64,000 bases of DNA from Candidatus Omnitrophota bacterium (lineage in GTDB: Bacteria > Hinthialibacterota > Hinthialibacteria > Hinthialibacterales > JAKPRU01): contig JAKQSI010000051.1 of NCBI GenBank assembly GCA_029570205.1, positions 45,952 through 109,951 on the forward strand, in the 5' to 3' direction. Below the pieces are notes generated by a model, which ran no database searches, was not told the origin of the DNA, and saw only the letters and a program-made list of their open reading frames with translations. A program made the translations under genes and the position numbers. Positions 1-9,017 of the stretch are shown here, one piece after another (position 1 is the stretch's first letter; every line of letters starts with the position of its first letter).

Positions 1-130
1 AGAGTTTTGGGCTGTTGACAACCTCATCCGCAGTCAACAGCGACTTGTCTCTGGTTCCGCAGCTTGTAAAGGATGCAAGAATTCCAGCTGCAACAAAGAA
101 GGCTGTGAGAAGAGATTTCGGTGGACGCAT
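1..130 (-). CDS. Partial gene for a putative lipoprotein (N-terminus only)
   Basis: Only the first 43 codons are visible; the gene runs off the left edge. Read on the minus strand from the ATG at 130, the product begins MRPPKSLLTAFFV. It has a basic start (R2, K5), a hydrophobic stretch at about residues 7-22 and Cys24 in the context FTSC-G. This fits a lipoprotein signal peptide, so an envelope location is likely. A GAGGGAG Shine-Dalgarno sits about 8 bases upstream. An in-frame ATG at 136 is also possible but lies too close to it. The gene follows the flavin oxidoreductase on the same strand after 65 bases and may be cotranscribed. The visible mature part is too short to name. Confidence 0.6.
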   Translation of the reverse strand, partial: MRPPKSLLTAFFVAAGILASFTSCGTRDKSLLTADEVVNSPKL

Positions 131-195
131 GGTCATTCTCCCTCTCGGATGTGTCAACCTTGTTTAACGTTCATAATTGTCTTCACATAACGTTT

Positions 196-2823
196 TCATC
201 CCCCAAGTGCCTCATCAATCGCGTGCGCCGCGCGGAGTCCCTCGGCGATGGCCTGCGCCGCCGTAGTCCCACCATTTACGATATCTCCACCGGCATACAC
301 CTTGGCGCGTGAGGTTTCGCAGGTAGCCGGATCGGTTTCAATCAGGCCGTCTTTACCCAACCGAACACCCGGCAACGTAGAGGCCAGATCAGCGGGCGCT
401 GTCTGCCCGATGGCTTCAATAGCAAGATCCGCTTCGATCACATGTTCGCTGCCACGGACGACAAGTGGACGTCTTCTGCCAGAGGCATCCGGCTCACCCA
501 ACACAGTCCGTGTCACTCGAACACCTGTCAGCCGCCCGTCTTCTATTATATACCCCATCGGCTGTGTGAGAATCAGAAAGTGGACCCCCGCATCCATTGC
601 CTCCCGGCGTTCGGCGGGCCAGGCGGGCATCTCCTTGAATGATCGACGGTAGATCAGAAACACATCCCGCGCACCGGCTTTCGCTGCCATGACTGCTGCA
701 TCCATCGCCGTGTTTCCGCCACCCAGAACCGCCACACGCTGCGGAACCTGACGATTCGCCCCGGTTTTCATCCGGCGCAGGAACGACAACGCGTCCTCAA
801 CTCCCTCTTTCGGTCTTCCCTCGGCTGACAGAGGAATGCCCTTGGACAAACCCATCCCCAGAAACACGGCGTCGAATCCTTCCTTGAACAGCGAGTCCAG
901 GTTGAAGGACTCTCCCAGCGCTTGTCCCATGCGCCATTCCAATCGCTCGGCGAATCCCTCCAGCACGGCTTCGATTTCCTCCCGCAGCGCGCTTCCGGCG
1001 ATGCGGTGGGACGGGATCGATTCGCGCAGAAGCCCCCCCGCTTCTTCTCTCCGGTCAAAGACAGTAATCCGGTGGCCCTGTGCCAAGAGTTGCGCCGTAC
1101 AGGCCAGCCCTGCCGGTCCCGCACCCACAACCGCGATACGTCGCCCGGTCTCTTCCGGCAGCTTCTCCGGTCGAATCCAGCCTTCGATACGTGCCCGCTG
1201 CGAAACATATCGCTGAATTCGCCGAATGGGGATCGCCATGCCCGTGATTTTTCCCTGCACACATCTCCCCTCGCATTGCACCTCGCTCGGACATACCCAC
1301 CCGCACGCCTCCGGCAGGGCATTCGATTCGCGCAGAACCTCATAAGCCTGCCGTATTTCATCTTCGGCGACATGACTCAGGAATCGCGGAACATCAATCC
1401 CGCATGGACACCCGATCCGGCAACCGGCATCCACACACCGCCGACATAACAGCGCCGCGTCCCGGATGCTCTCGGGCGCGTTCGCACGGCCCTCCCGGTA
1501 AATCGGACCATACACCTCCTCATCGCGCACCACACACCCCGTCCGCCCTCCATCCCGCATGATCTGCGTGCAGGAAGAGCAGGCCACGCACACCTTTTGG
1601 GGGTTCATTTTCCCCTGTTCAAGAACGTCCTTCGCAAAATCCGGATATGCGATAGCGCCCCGGCCCAGGCCGACAATGGAAACCCAGCCCCTTCGCACTG
1701 CTGCCGCTGCCACGTAAGGCATGTATTGCCGAAGCCAGGAGTATCCGGCGCCGATGATGGGCAGATCGGGATGCGCCTCCTGGATCTGCCGGGCAATGTG
1801 AATCATGCGAGCCACCCCCTCCAGCGGATGTTCCGGCGGGTCGTATCCCCCGATAGCCGGAAAATCGAACGGCCGTCCGTAATGCGGATTCAAATACGGG
1901 TTCGCGATCGTGATATTCAGAAACGGCGCGCCATGTTCCTTAAACATCGCCGCCAGCTGGATGGGTTCCCGCAAATCCGGTTTTGTCCCGTCCCCATGGT
2001 CGACTCCGAAACCATAAGGGTATCGGATAGCGTCAAAGGCGTTCATTCTGGCGGTCACAACAAAACCCGGCAGATCCGCGCAGATTTTTCCGACAATCTC
2101 TCGAACAAACCGACTGCGATTCTTAAACTCCGGCCCACCGTAACGGCTGTTTGTACGAGTAAAAGAGGCCAGCAATTCGGAAACGAGATACCGATGGCAG
2201 CTCTTGATATCCACTCCATCGAATCCCGCCTGTTTTGCCAGCCGGGCGGTTTCGACAAAGGCATCCTGAAGCCGGTCGAGTTCCTCATCTGTGATGAGTG
2301 GATAATCGGCGGGCAGCCTGTGTTGAGGATCCAACACTTCGGAGTGATGGGCGATAATCGGAGCCGCTTTGTACCCCGGTTTGCTGTATCGACCGGAATG
2401 AGTCAGCTGCAAAATGGCGACTGGTCGATGGTCAGGTCCCATGCTCTCTCTGGCAGCCTTGTGGGTTTCCTCAACAAGCCGGGCGAATTCATCCATGGTT
2501 TCCCTGTGCAGCCATAGCTGACGGGGATTCGCTCGCCCCTCTGAAACAACCGCACACGCCTCAAACCACAGCAGCCCCGCTCCCCCGGCCGCAAAACGCC
2601 GGTATCGACGAAACACCAGTTCCGATGGCGCACCGTTGCTCTCCCCGTCGCAACCTTCCATTGGATGGATCGCCAGCCGGTTCGGTAAACGGAACCGGCC
2701 TGCCTGGAACGGTTCCCCCAGTATGCCGATATCCCTGACTATCGGCAGATCCAGTCCCAAAAACCGGATTTGTTCTTGAAGGTCATTGATATTACTGAAG
2801 TTAAATCGTTCGTGCTCCGCCAT
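196..2823 (-). CDS. Old-yellow-enzyme / 4Fe-4S / GltD-like flavin oxidoreductase fusion
   Basis: The 875-residue product joins three modules. An FMN-binding old-yellow-enzyme TIM barrel (about residues 35-400) is followed by a cysteine cluster CVACSSC...C near 410-430, as in 2,4-dienoyl-CoA reductases. Next comes a second cysteine-rich helical module of the glutamate synthase small subunit / dihydropyrimidine dehydrogenase type (CRRCVDAGC...CPCGIDVP, about 455-540). Last is an FAD/NAD(P) disulphide-oxidoreductase module with GAGPAG near 566 and GGGNTAMDAA near 696. The likely chemistry is NAD(P)H-dependent reduction of an enone or enoate through FAD, Fe-S and FMN; the substrate is unknown. 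I chose the ATG at 2823 (MAEHERF). The frame stays open into the upstream repeat array, but that stretch (VPPGG units) is repeat DNA, not protein. Confidence 0.85.
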   Translation of the reverse strand: MAEHERFNFSNINDLQEQIRFLGLDLPIVRDIGILGEPFQAGRFRLPNRLAIHPMEGCDGESNGAPSELVFRRYRRFAAGGAGLLWFEACAVVSEGRANPRQLWLHRETMDEFARLVEETHKAARESMGPDHRPVAILQLTHSGRYSKPGYKAAPIIAHHSEVLDPQHRLPADYPLITDEELDRLQDAFVETARLAKQAGFDGVDIKSCHRYLVSELLASFTRTNSRYGGPEFKNRSRFVREIVGKICADLPGFVVTARMNAFDAIRYPYGFGVDHGDGTKPDLREPIQLAAMFKEHGAPFLNITIANPYLNPHYGRPFDFPAIGGYDPPEHPLEGVARMIHIARQIQEAHPDLPIIGAGYSWLRQYMPYVAAAAVRRGWVSIVGLGRGAIAYPDFAKDVLEQGKMNPQKVCVACSSCTQIMRDGGRTGCVVRDEEVYGPIYREGRANAPESIRDAALLCRRCVDAGCRIGCPCGIDVPRFLSHVAEDEIRQAYEVLRESNALPEACGWVCPSEVQCEGRCVQGKITGMAIPIRRIQRYVSQRARIEGWIRPEKLPEETGRRIAVVGAGPAGLACTAQLLAQGHRITVFDRREEAGGLLRESIPSHRIAGSALREEIEAVLEGFAERLEWRMGQALGESFNLDSLFKEGFDAVFLGMGLSKGIPLSAEGRPKEGVEDALSFLRRMKTGANRQVPQRVAVLGGGNTAMDAAVMAAKAGARDVFLIYRRSFKEMPAWPAERREAMDAGVHFLILTQPMGYIIEDGRLTGVRVTRTVLGEPDASGRRRPLVVRGSEHVIEADLAIEAIGQTAPADLASTLPGVRLGKDGLIETDPATCETSRAKVYAGGDIVNGGTTAAQAIAEGLRAAHAIDEALGG

Positions 2824-2848
2824 GCTTCTGTCTCCATGTTTGACGCTC

Positions 2849-3264
2849 CAGTAGGACAGGCCTCCGTGCCTGTTGCCCCCCGGTGGGACAGGTCTCCGTG
2901 CCCGTCGCCCCCCCGGTGGGACAGGCCTCCATGCCTGTCGCTCCCCCAGTAGGACAGGCCTCCGCACCTGTTGCCCCCCCGGTGGGACAGGCCTCCGTGC
3001 CTGTTGCCCCCCGGTGGGACAGGCCTCCGTGCCTGTCGCTCCCCCAGTAGGACAGGCCTCCGTACCTGTTGCCCCCCCGGTGGGACAGGCCTCCGTGCCT
3101 GTCGCCCCCCGGTGGGACAGGTCTCCGTGCCTGTTGCCCCCCGGTGGGACAGGTCTCCGTGCCTGTTGCCCCCCGGTGGGACAGGCCTCCGTGCCTGTTG
3201 CCCCCCGGTGGGACAGGCCTCCGTGCCTGTCGCCCCCCCGGTGGGACAGGCCTCCGTGCCTGTC
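2849..3264. repeat. Tandem array I: 13 palindromic units of 32-34 bp
   Basis: Thirteen head-to-tail units run between the divergently transcribed flavin oxidoreductase and rnd. Each has the core GGGACAGGCCTCCGTGCCTGT, in which ACAGGC and GCCTGT can pair around a 6-base loop, and a C-rich linker. A few units carry GTAGG in place of GTGGG, or single substitutions such as TCTCCG and GTACCTG. The unit is close to 33 bp and stop-free in several frames, so it gives long spurious reading frames on both strands. There are no unique spacers, so this is not CRISPR. It starts 26 bases upstream of the flavin enzyme start and ends about 90 bases before rnd, so it fills most of the shared promoter region. 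Confidence 0.95.
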
Positions 3265-3355
3265 GATAGGCCATGCCTCGAATATACCCGGAATCTGCCG
3301 GGTCGGCGCATGGTTCCCTATGTTGCCTTCTGCAGTTCACGCAAAATGACAGCCG

Positions 3356-4591
3356 ATGACTGAACCGGCTTTACATTCACCTTTTATTCGCACCACACAA
3401 CAACTGCGGGCGTTCTGTACTCGAGCACGAGCCACGCAACGGTTCGGGCTGGATACCGAGTTTATATCCGAACGACGGTTCTCGCCGGAACTGGGGATTA
3501 TTCAGGTCTCGGTCGAAGAGGAATGCGCGATTATCGACCCGACGGAACTGACCCACTTGGATGTTTTCTTCGAGATATTATCCGATTCTTGTGTTGAAAA
3601 AGTTTTTCATGCAGGACGGCAGGATTTGGAAATCCTCTGCCGAATGACCGGCCGTGTTCCCGCGCCCATTTTCGATACCCAGGTCGCCGCCGCACTGGTG
3701 GGCTATGGCGAGCAGATATCTTATGCCCGCCTGGTGGAAGAGACGATGGGGGTGACCCTCTGCAAAAGCGAAGGGTTTACCGATTGGCATGCCCGCCCGC
3801 TGAGCCAGGAACAGGTGGAATATGCGCTGGATGATGTTCGGTACCTGCTTCCGGCTGCGGCACGGATTCGCGAGGACCTGCAAAGCACAGGAAGGCTAAG
3901 CTGGGCGGAGGAGGAATTCGCTCGCGTGGTGGATGAAATCGGTGTGTTGAAAACACCTCCACAGGAGCGATATCGGCAAGTCCGACATTGGAACAGCCTC
4001 TCCCGTCGGCACTTGGCCGTACTGAGAGAGCTGGCCTCCTGGCGCGAGACTGCGGCGGAGGAAAAGAACCGCCCACGCGGACGAGTGATCCCCGATGAGG
4101 TCCTGGTCGAGCTGGCTCGACGCGCCCCTGCAAGTATTGAGGAATTGGAACAGATCCGCGCGCTGAATCCCGGAATTGTCAAACGGCACGCGCGGGAATT
4201 GCTCGCCGCAATTGAAAGAGGCATGAATGTCCCCGACCAGGATTTACCCCGCATTCCCAAACGGAAAGCGAAAGCCGCGCCGTCCCCCGGCCTTGTCGAT
4301 CTGCTGACAACGGTTCTGCGGGCGCGTGCTGAGCAGGTCCGTGTCGCACCGGGAATCCTTGCCAGACGAAGCGAACTGGAGGCCATCGCCTCCGACCCGG
4401 ACGCCGATCTCGACCTACCCATTCTTCAGGGCTGGCGATACGAACTCGCGGGTCACGAACTGCTGGATGTTTTACACGGAATTCGCTACGTCGGCTACGA
4501 TGAATCTGAGGGAAGAATTAAAACATTTTTGAGGGAAGGGATGGCAAAGGAGGAGCAGGCGGATTTTCAAATCCCCCGAATGAACGTATAG
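3356..4591 (+). CDS. rnd: Ribonuclease D
   Basis: RNase D is a cytoplasmic 3'-5' exoribonuclease that trims tRNA and other stable RNA precursors. The 411-residue product has a DEDD-type exonuclease domain in about residues 10-190. The motifs are all visible: LDTEF (Exo I, with the D-x-E pair), the Exo II region around FHAGRQDLEIL with FDTQVAAALVGYG following it, and ALDDVRYL (Exo III, DEDDy tyrosine). An HRDC-type helical domain follows at about 215-290 (RHLAVLRELASWRE...). Length is close to the roughly 375-residue E. coli enzyme, with a longer tail. It starts at an ATG with no strong Shine-Dalgarno, just beyond repeat array I. It appears monocistronic. Confidence 0.93.
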   Translation: MTEPALHSPFIRTTQQLRAFCTRARATQRFGLDTEFISERRFSPELGIIQVSVEEECAIIDPTELTHLDVFFEILSDSCVEKVFHAGRQDLEILCRMTGRVPAPIFDTQVAAALVGYGEQISYARLVEETMGVTLCKSEGFTDWHARPLSQEQVEYALDDVRYLLPAAARIREDLQSTGRLSWAEEEFARVVDEIGVLKTPPQERYRQVRHWNSLSRRHLAVLRELASWRETAAEEKNRPRGRVIPDEVLVELARRAPASIEELEQIRALNPGIVKRHARELLAAIERGMNVPDQDLPRIPKRKAKAAPSPGLVDLLTTVLRARAEQVRVAPGILARRSELEAIASDPDADLDLPILQGWRYELAGHELLDVLHGIRYVGYDESEGRIKTFLREGMAKEEQADFQIPRMNV

Positions 4592-5032
4592 ACCTTTCCT
4601 CCAATCTTTGACGCCCCGGTAAAAGTGTCAGGCGGGTTGGGTCAGTAAAAAGGAGTTTGTTCTTTTCACCTGCGCCACCAGGCACAAAAGCCGAGTCCGA
4701 ACGCGCAATGGGGACCATCCTCGACCGCAGGCACTGAAAAAGGCTTTCCAGGCGATTGTGTCCTTTCCAAAACCGGCCGCCCGCATCGCAAATGTTCATT
4801 CCCAACACTTTCAGGCTCACCGCGAACCGCACCGCTCCCATCCCGCTCACCCCCAATTGTCTCGCTCCCAGCTGCGACTCGTACCGCGACTCTGTTAAAG
4901 CGCCGTCACCCTCTTCCCCCTCTTTTTTTCTCTATTCGCTCTGTAGTCCTTTTCTGCACTCCTCCGCCGACTTCTTGCCGGAGCATCAATCTTGGGATAG
5001 GGGACCAGATGGGGTTGATTGGAATGAACTTA
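4592..5032. other. Gene-poor interval between rnd and smpB
   Basis: This lies between the convergent 3' ends of rnd (+) and smpB (-). Short reading frames exist in several phases but have no recognisable domain, no convincing ribosome binding site and no conserved-looking composition. I see no clear terminator hairpin, tRNA or repeat here. Confidence 0.4.
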
Positions 5033-5518
5033 TCAACCTCGGTCTGCCATGGCCCGCCCAATGTCGCGCTCCTGGTCTCGGCGTTTCATGTCTTCCCGCT
5101 TATCATAAAGTTTCTTTCCCTTGGCCAGGGCAATATCGACCTTGGCCCTGCTGCGTTCAAAATAAATCGAAAGAGGAATCAGTGTGAATCCGCGTTGTTG
5201 AATCTTGCCGGCCAGCTTGTCGATCTCCCGACGATGGAGCAATAACTTCTTGCGCCGCATAGGGTTATGATTCCAGGCCGTTCCATGCGTATATGGGTTA
5301 ATATGACAATTCATGAGATACAATTCGCCTTCCTGGATATCGGCATAGGAATCGACCAAGCTGACATGACCCGCCCGGAGAGACTTCACCTCCGTGCCCA
5401 GAAGTGCGATTCCAGCCTGATAAACCTCCACAATATGATAATCGTGGCGCGCCTTCCGGTTGGTGGCCGCAATTCTCCTTCCGGAATCGTCCGATTGTTT
5501 TGCTTTTTTCGTACTCAT
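5033..5518 (-). CDS. smpB: SsrA-binding protein SmpB
   Basis: SmpB binds tmRNA and brings it to stalled ribosomes for trans-translation. The 161-residue product matches the family throughout: the N-terminal beta-barrel signature IAATNRKARHDYHI, the GTEVKSLRAGHVSL segment, SYADIQEGELYLMNCHINPY, and the C-terminal basic tail with AKGKKLYDKREDMKRRDQER. Length is typical. It lies 19 bases downstream of the LPS permease gene on the same strand, so the two are probably cotranscribed. The ssrA tmRNA gene itself is not visible in this window. Confidence 0.96.
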   Translation of the reverse strand: MSTKKAKQSDDSGRRIAATNRKARHDYHIVEVYQAGIALLGTEVKSLRAGHVSLVDSYADIQEGELYLMNCHINPYTHGTAWNHNPMRRKKLLLHRREIDKLAGKIQQRGFTLIPLSIYFERSRAKVDIALAKGKKLYDKREDMKRRDQERDIGRAMADRG

Positions 5519-5537
5519 TTCTCAATCCCAAAAACGT

Positions 5538-6764
5538 TCACGGATAAACCGTCTTCCGATACACAGCAACCGCCAGGAGAAGCGCGACAAAGTTGGGCAT
5601 CCAAAGCCCGATCCAAGGCGTAACCCAACCTTCTGCGGCCAGCGCCTTCCCGAGACTCATCAGGACATAATAAACCAGCACAATTAGAATGGTTACACCA
5701 AATGCCACTCCGCGACGGCCTCGTCGCATCAGCACCCCCAGCGGAGCCGCCACCATCGCCATCAGCACAGCCGCAAAAGGCAGCGAAATCCGCAGCGCGC
5801 GTTCAATACTTAATTGCGCAATCAGTTTGCGCTCCCGCTCGATTTCATTCCGAACAATTGAGAGATTCCTCTCTGCCTGCGGCGTGTGCCCTTTCTCCTT
5901 CAGGATTTCCTCCAGTTCCTTCTGCCGAGCCAGACGTTCTTCGAGTCTTGCATGTTCTTCTTGAATCTTCTCGCGGATCTCCCCTGTCTTCAGCGCCTTT
6001 TCTTTCAGCGTCAGTCGCGCAATTCGTCGAACCAGGTCTCCGACATCTGTGGTCCAGTACATCCGCTCAGCCTGCACGGTTTGATCGTCCAGGTTCGTGC
6101 CGTCCCGCGAGGACCGAGGCCGATGGAAATAAACATCCTGCAAATCCAACACAAGTTCTCCCTGTTCCGGGCGGAACTGGAAATCAGCCGTGGGGGCAAA
6201 CACCGTCGCCGCAACACCAAAATCTTTTTTTTTCTCGAAAATCGTCACCCCGTACAGCTGTCTCCGGTCTTTGCTCATTCGGTCGCAGAACAGGGTCAAT
6301 TCACCCAGTTTGGTAAACTGTCCGGGGGTGATTCCGCCGGTGGCGGTCTTTTCAAGTATCTTCATTACGGTCTGATTGCTCAATCGGAGCGATCTCGGCA
6401 CAATAATGTGACTCCAGAAAAGCATAAACACCGTCACAAGCAGTCCAAAAAGAATTGCCGGGAAATAAATCCGGGCAAGCGTAATGCCGCCTGCTTCCAT
6501 AGCGGTAATTTCGTTCTCTTCCGCAAATCGGCCATAGCTCAGCAACGTCCCCAGCAGAACAGACATCGGAAGAGTGAGAAGGCAAGCCGGCGGAATCATA
6601 TTGATAAAAAGATTGGCAACAGTCTCCAGTTGGGCGCCGGTATCCAGCAGGCGGGTCGAGATATAAAACATCTGCTTCAGCAGGAAAATCACGGTCAACA
6701 GAACCAGTCCCTCCCCGCACGAGGGAACCAATTCCGACCAGACATATCGTGTCAGAAGTTTCAT
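5538..6764 (-). CDS. LptF/LptG-family lipopolysaccharide export permease
   Basis: This is a YjgP/YjgQ-type inner-membrane permease. With LptB and LptC such proteins extract LPS from the inner membrane for export. The 408-residue product shows the family layout: two N-terminal membrane helices with the conserved segment MIPPACLLTLPMSVLLGTLL, a periplasmic jellyroll region in the middle, and two more helices near the C-terminus (FAAVLMAMVAAPLGVLMRRG, then VLVYYVLMSLGKALA). Charged residues at about 255-320 give a coiled-coil-like stretch. I chose the ATG at 6764 (MKLLTRYVWSEL) over a longer start because the protein then begins just before helix 1. Only one such gene is present, so LptF versus LptG cannot be decided. 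smpB follows. Confidence 0.88.
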   Translation of the reverse strand: MKLLTRYVWSELVPSCGEGLVLLTVIFLLKQMFYISTRLLDTGAQLETVANLFINMIPPACLLTLPMSVLLGTLLSYGRFAEENEITAMEAGGITLARIYFPAILFGLLVTVFMLFWSHIIVPRSLRLSNQTVMKILEKTATGGITPGQFTKLGELTLFCDRMSKDRRQLYGVTIFEKKKDFGVAATVFAPTADFQFRPEQGELVLDLQDVYFHRPRSSRDGTNLDDQTVQAERMYWTTDVGDLVRRIARLTLKEKALKTGEIREKIQEEHARLEERLARQKELEEILKEKGHTPQAERNLSIVRNEIERERKLIAQLSIERALRISLPFAAVLMAMVAAPLGVLMRRGRRGVAFGVTILIVLVYYVLMSLGKALAAEGWVTPWIGLWMPNFVALLLAVAVYRKTVYP

Positions 6765-6976
6765 CGCCTCATATCCTATCCATTCTCTCCGCCACAAACA
6801 TATCAGGTTATCGGGAACCGTCTCTTTTCGGAAGCGCACAAGCGTAATGGAAGTATGCCTTTCCCTTCCTGCGTCGGCATAAAGGCTTTAAAATCAAAGT
6901 TTGTGAAATTTCAGGGTGATTTTTCAATTCCGTGCAGGATTTGAGGAATCGCACAACCCGGTATTGAGGTGATAGG

Positions 6977-8050
6977 ATGGCACGGTTCAAGTCGGCAATT
7001 CTAGGTGCGACCGGTGTGGCAGGGCAGCAATTCATTGAGGCGTTGCTCGGTCACCCATGGTTTGATATCTCCGGTTTGTATGCCTCGGAGCGTTCCGCAG
7101 GCAAAAAATACGGCGAAGCCTGCACATGGCGATCCCCAACACCCCTCGCAGATTCCATCGCCGAAACTACCGTGCGTCTGACCGATCGTATTCTCGATGA
7201 TATCGACCGGTACGACATCATTTTTTCCGCACTGCCTTCGGATGTGGCAAAGAAGACGGAAGGCGACTGCGCCGCGCTCAAGCCTGTGATCAGCACCGCC
7301 TCGGCTTTCCGGTATGAGGAGGATGTGCCCATCCTGGTTCCCGAAGTGAATGCTGCTCAGGCGCCGCTTGTCAAACGCCAGCAGAAAGAGCGCGGTTGGA
7401 AAGGCTACGTTGTTCCCGGCCCCAACTGCACCACCATGGGACTGATTGTCTCCCTGAAACCGATTCAGGATACGGTCGGGATCAAGCGCGTCTGGATGAC
7501 CTCGCTCCAGGCTCTCTCCGGGGCGGGTTATCCGGGCCACTCCGCGCTTGATACGCACGACAATATCATCCCGTTCATCAGCAAAGAGGAAGGGAAAGTC
7601 GAGTTGGAGACAGTAAAAACCCTCGGCTCTTTCGCAGATGGGAAAGTAATCCCGGCGCGGTTCAAAGTCAGCTGCACCTGCACGCGGGTCTCCGTGCTGG
7701 ATGGGCATACCCTCTCCGTGTTTGTCGAGACAAAGGCGCCGTTTTCGCCCGAGGATTACCTGGCGGCCGTGGCGGAATTCAACAAAAAATGCGCGGCAGA
7801 GTTCGGAGATTTGCCCTCCGCTCCCAGACAGACCATTGTAATGAAAAAGGAAGACAACCGGCCGCAGCCCCGCCTCGACCGAGACCTCGAAGGCGGTATG
7901 GCCACGGTTGTCGGACGTGTTCGACCCGATCCGGCGCTCGACAACGGGATCAAATATGTCTGTCTGTCGCACAACACCAAGAAAGGCGCGGCGAAAGGCG
8001 AGCTGATGGCGGCAGAGTATCTGCACAAAATCGGCCTTTTCCCCGCGTGA
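6977..8050 (+). CDS. asd: Aspartate-semialdehyde dehydrogenase (archaeal/fungal type)
   Basis: The enzyme makes L-aspartate 4-semialdehyde from aspartyl phosphate with NADPH, feeding lysine/diaminopimelate, threonine and methionine synthesis. The 357-residue product starts with a Rossmann motif (AILGATGVAGQQFIEAL). The catalytic cysteine is in PGPNCTTMGLIVSLKPI, followed by SLQALSGAGYPG, with a conserved CTCTRVSVLDGHT strand later on. This cysteine context and the overall layout follow the archaeal/fungal-type branch, which also includes malonyl-CoA reductases, rather than the E. coli type. The window shows no biosynthetic neighbours. A GGTGATAGG sequence directly precedes the ATG. Confidence 0.92.
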   Translation: MARFKSAILGATGVAGQQFIEALLGHPWFDISGLYASERSAGKKYGEACTWRSPTPLADSIAETTVRLTDRILDDIDRYDIIFSALPSDVAKKTEGDCAALKPVISTASAFRYEEDVPILVPEVNAAQAPLVKRQQKERGWKGYVVPGPNCTTMGLIVSLKPIQDTVGIKRVWMTSLQALSGAGYPGHSALDTHDNIIPFISKEEGKVELETVKTLGSFADGKVIPARFKVSCTCTRVSVLDGHTLSVFVETKAPFSPEDYLAAVAEFNKKCAAEFGDLPSAPRQTIVMKKEDNRPQPRLDRDLEGGMATVVGRVRPDPALDNGIKYVCLSHNTKKGAAKGELMAAEYLHKIGLFPA

Positions 8051-8318
8051 CCTGTCCGTATAACGTTTTCAAAAAAACGGCGGTTTGTCCCAGCCATTTA
8101 CGGATAAACTGCCGGTTCTTTATCTCCATCTCTTTGCTTTCCCGGAAATATCATCGGCAAGATGCCTGTGCCACCCTCTTCTCTCTCACCCCGATCTTCC
8201 TTTGGACATGTTCAGGAACCGGGAATTGGTAGCACGCGGAAAATGTGCTACATTTCATGCACGGAGGCCTGCATTTGATCGGAAACAGTCACTTTGACGA
8301 AGGACGGGAGATTGGGCG

Positions 8319-9002
8319 ATGAGACGCGAGTTCGGTATCAAAGCAAGACACATGACCGCCCTGGAAGAGGATCCGGTCGTCAAATCCGCATCGAAGGCAG
8401 AGAACCCGTACACCTTTGTGGTTTTGAGCGATAAACCCGGACGGATCATCAGTTTTCTTCAACCCGTCCTGGCGGAACATGGCAAGTTTTTCCGGTTTCA
8501 CGGTTTCGACTTGTATCGGGAAGGGCTGAAGTTCGCCGCGACGCCGGAGGGAATCCGAACTGTCAGCCTGGTTCTCACCGATGGTCCTGAAGACCGCAAG
8601 CAACTCTCCGAAAACAGATTGGAACTCTGGAAAGAAACCGTATTTACTTACGGGAAAGCTTACACGGAGCATTTTGTCAATGAGATTCTGAGCGATCGGC
8701 TCCCCGCTGTCTTTACGGTCGTGGTTCTATTTAATGAAAAACTCGGCAAACTTTCGCATCAGGATTTTGAGCGCCTCGAGGCGGAGCTCAAGCCGTCGGA
8801 GGCTCAAAAGTTGTTTCATATTCGATCTTGTCAAAACGAGGAGGAATTGGCCGACTGTGTACAAGAAGATTTTGTGCAACGGGTGCTGAAAAGACACCAC
8901 GTTTCCATGAAAATCAAGAAGTCGCACCGGCATCGTGACGACCGGATTGCGCGCGCCACCAAAGCCACCAGAGAGGCTCTTCACCGCAAAGCCGGAATCT
9001 GA
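8319..9002 (+). CDS. Uncharacterised protein with a possible ACT-like N-terminal domain
   Basis: I do not recognise the 227-residue product as a named family. Residues about 30-90 (YTFVVLSDKPGRIISFLQPV, then LAEHGKFFRF and TVSLVLTDG) have the beta-alpha-beta rhythm and D-K-P-G turn of ACT domains, which often bind amino acids or regulate enzymes. The middle (about 100-190) looks alpha-helical and charged. The C-terminus is strongly basic (MKIKKSHRHRDDRIARATKA), compatible with nucleic acid or membrane-surface contact. No signal peptide or membrane segment is seen. It follows asd after a 268-base gap on the same strand, so an operon link is weak. ACT assignment is inference from pattern only. 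Confidence 0.6.
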   Translation: MRREFGIKARHMTALEEDPVVKSASKAENPYTFVVLSDKPGRIISFLQPVLAEHGKFFRFHGFDLYREGLKFAATPEGIRTVSLVLTDGPEDRKQLSENRLELWKETVFTYGKAYTEHFVNEILSDRLPAVFTVVVLFNEKLGKLSHQDFERLEAELKPSEAQKLFHIRSCQNEEELADCVQEDFVQRVLKRHHVSMKIKKSHRHRDDRIARATKATREALHRKAGI

Positions 9003-9017
9003 CCGAGCGGTCGCCGG

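Noticed and set aside
2824..2967. Upstream extension of the flavin oxidoreductase start
   Set aside because: The added residues are only repeat-derived; the ATG at 2823 gives the natural start.
2849..3363. Long open frames on both strands reading GQASVPVAP or QARRPVPPGG repeats
   Set aside because: They are produced by the stop-free 33-bp hairpin repeat in several frames and have no start site or domain; array I is non-coding.
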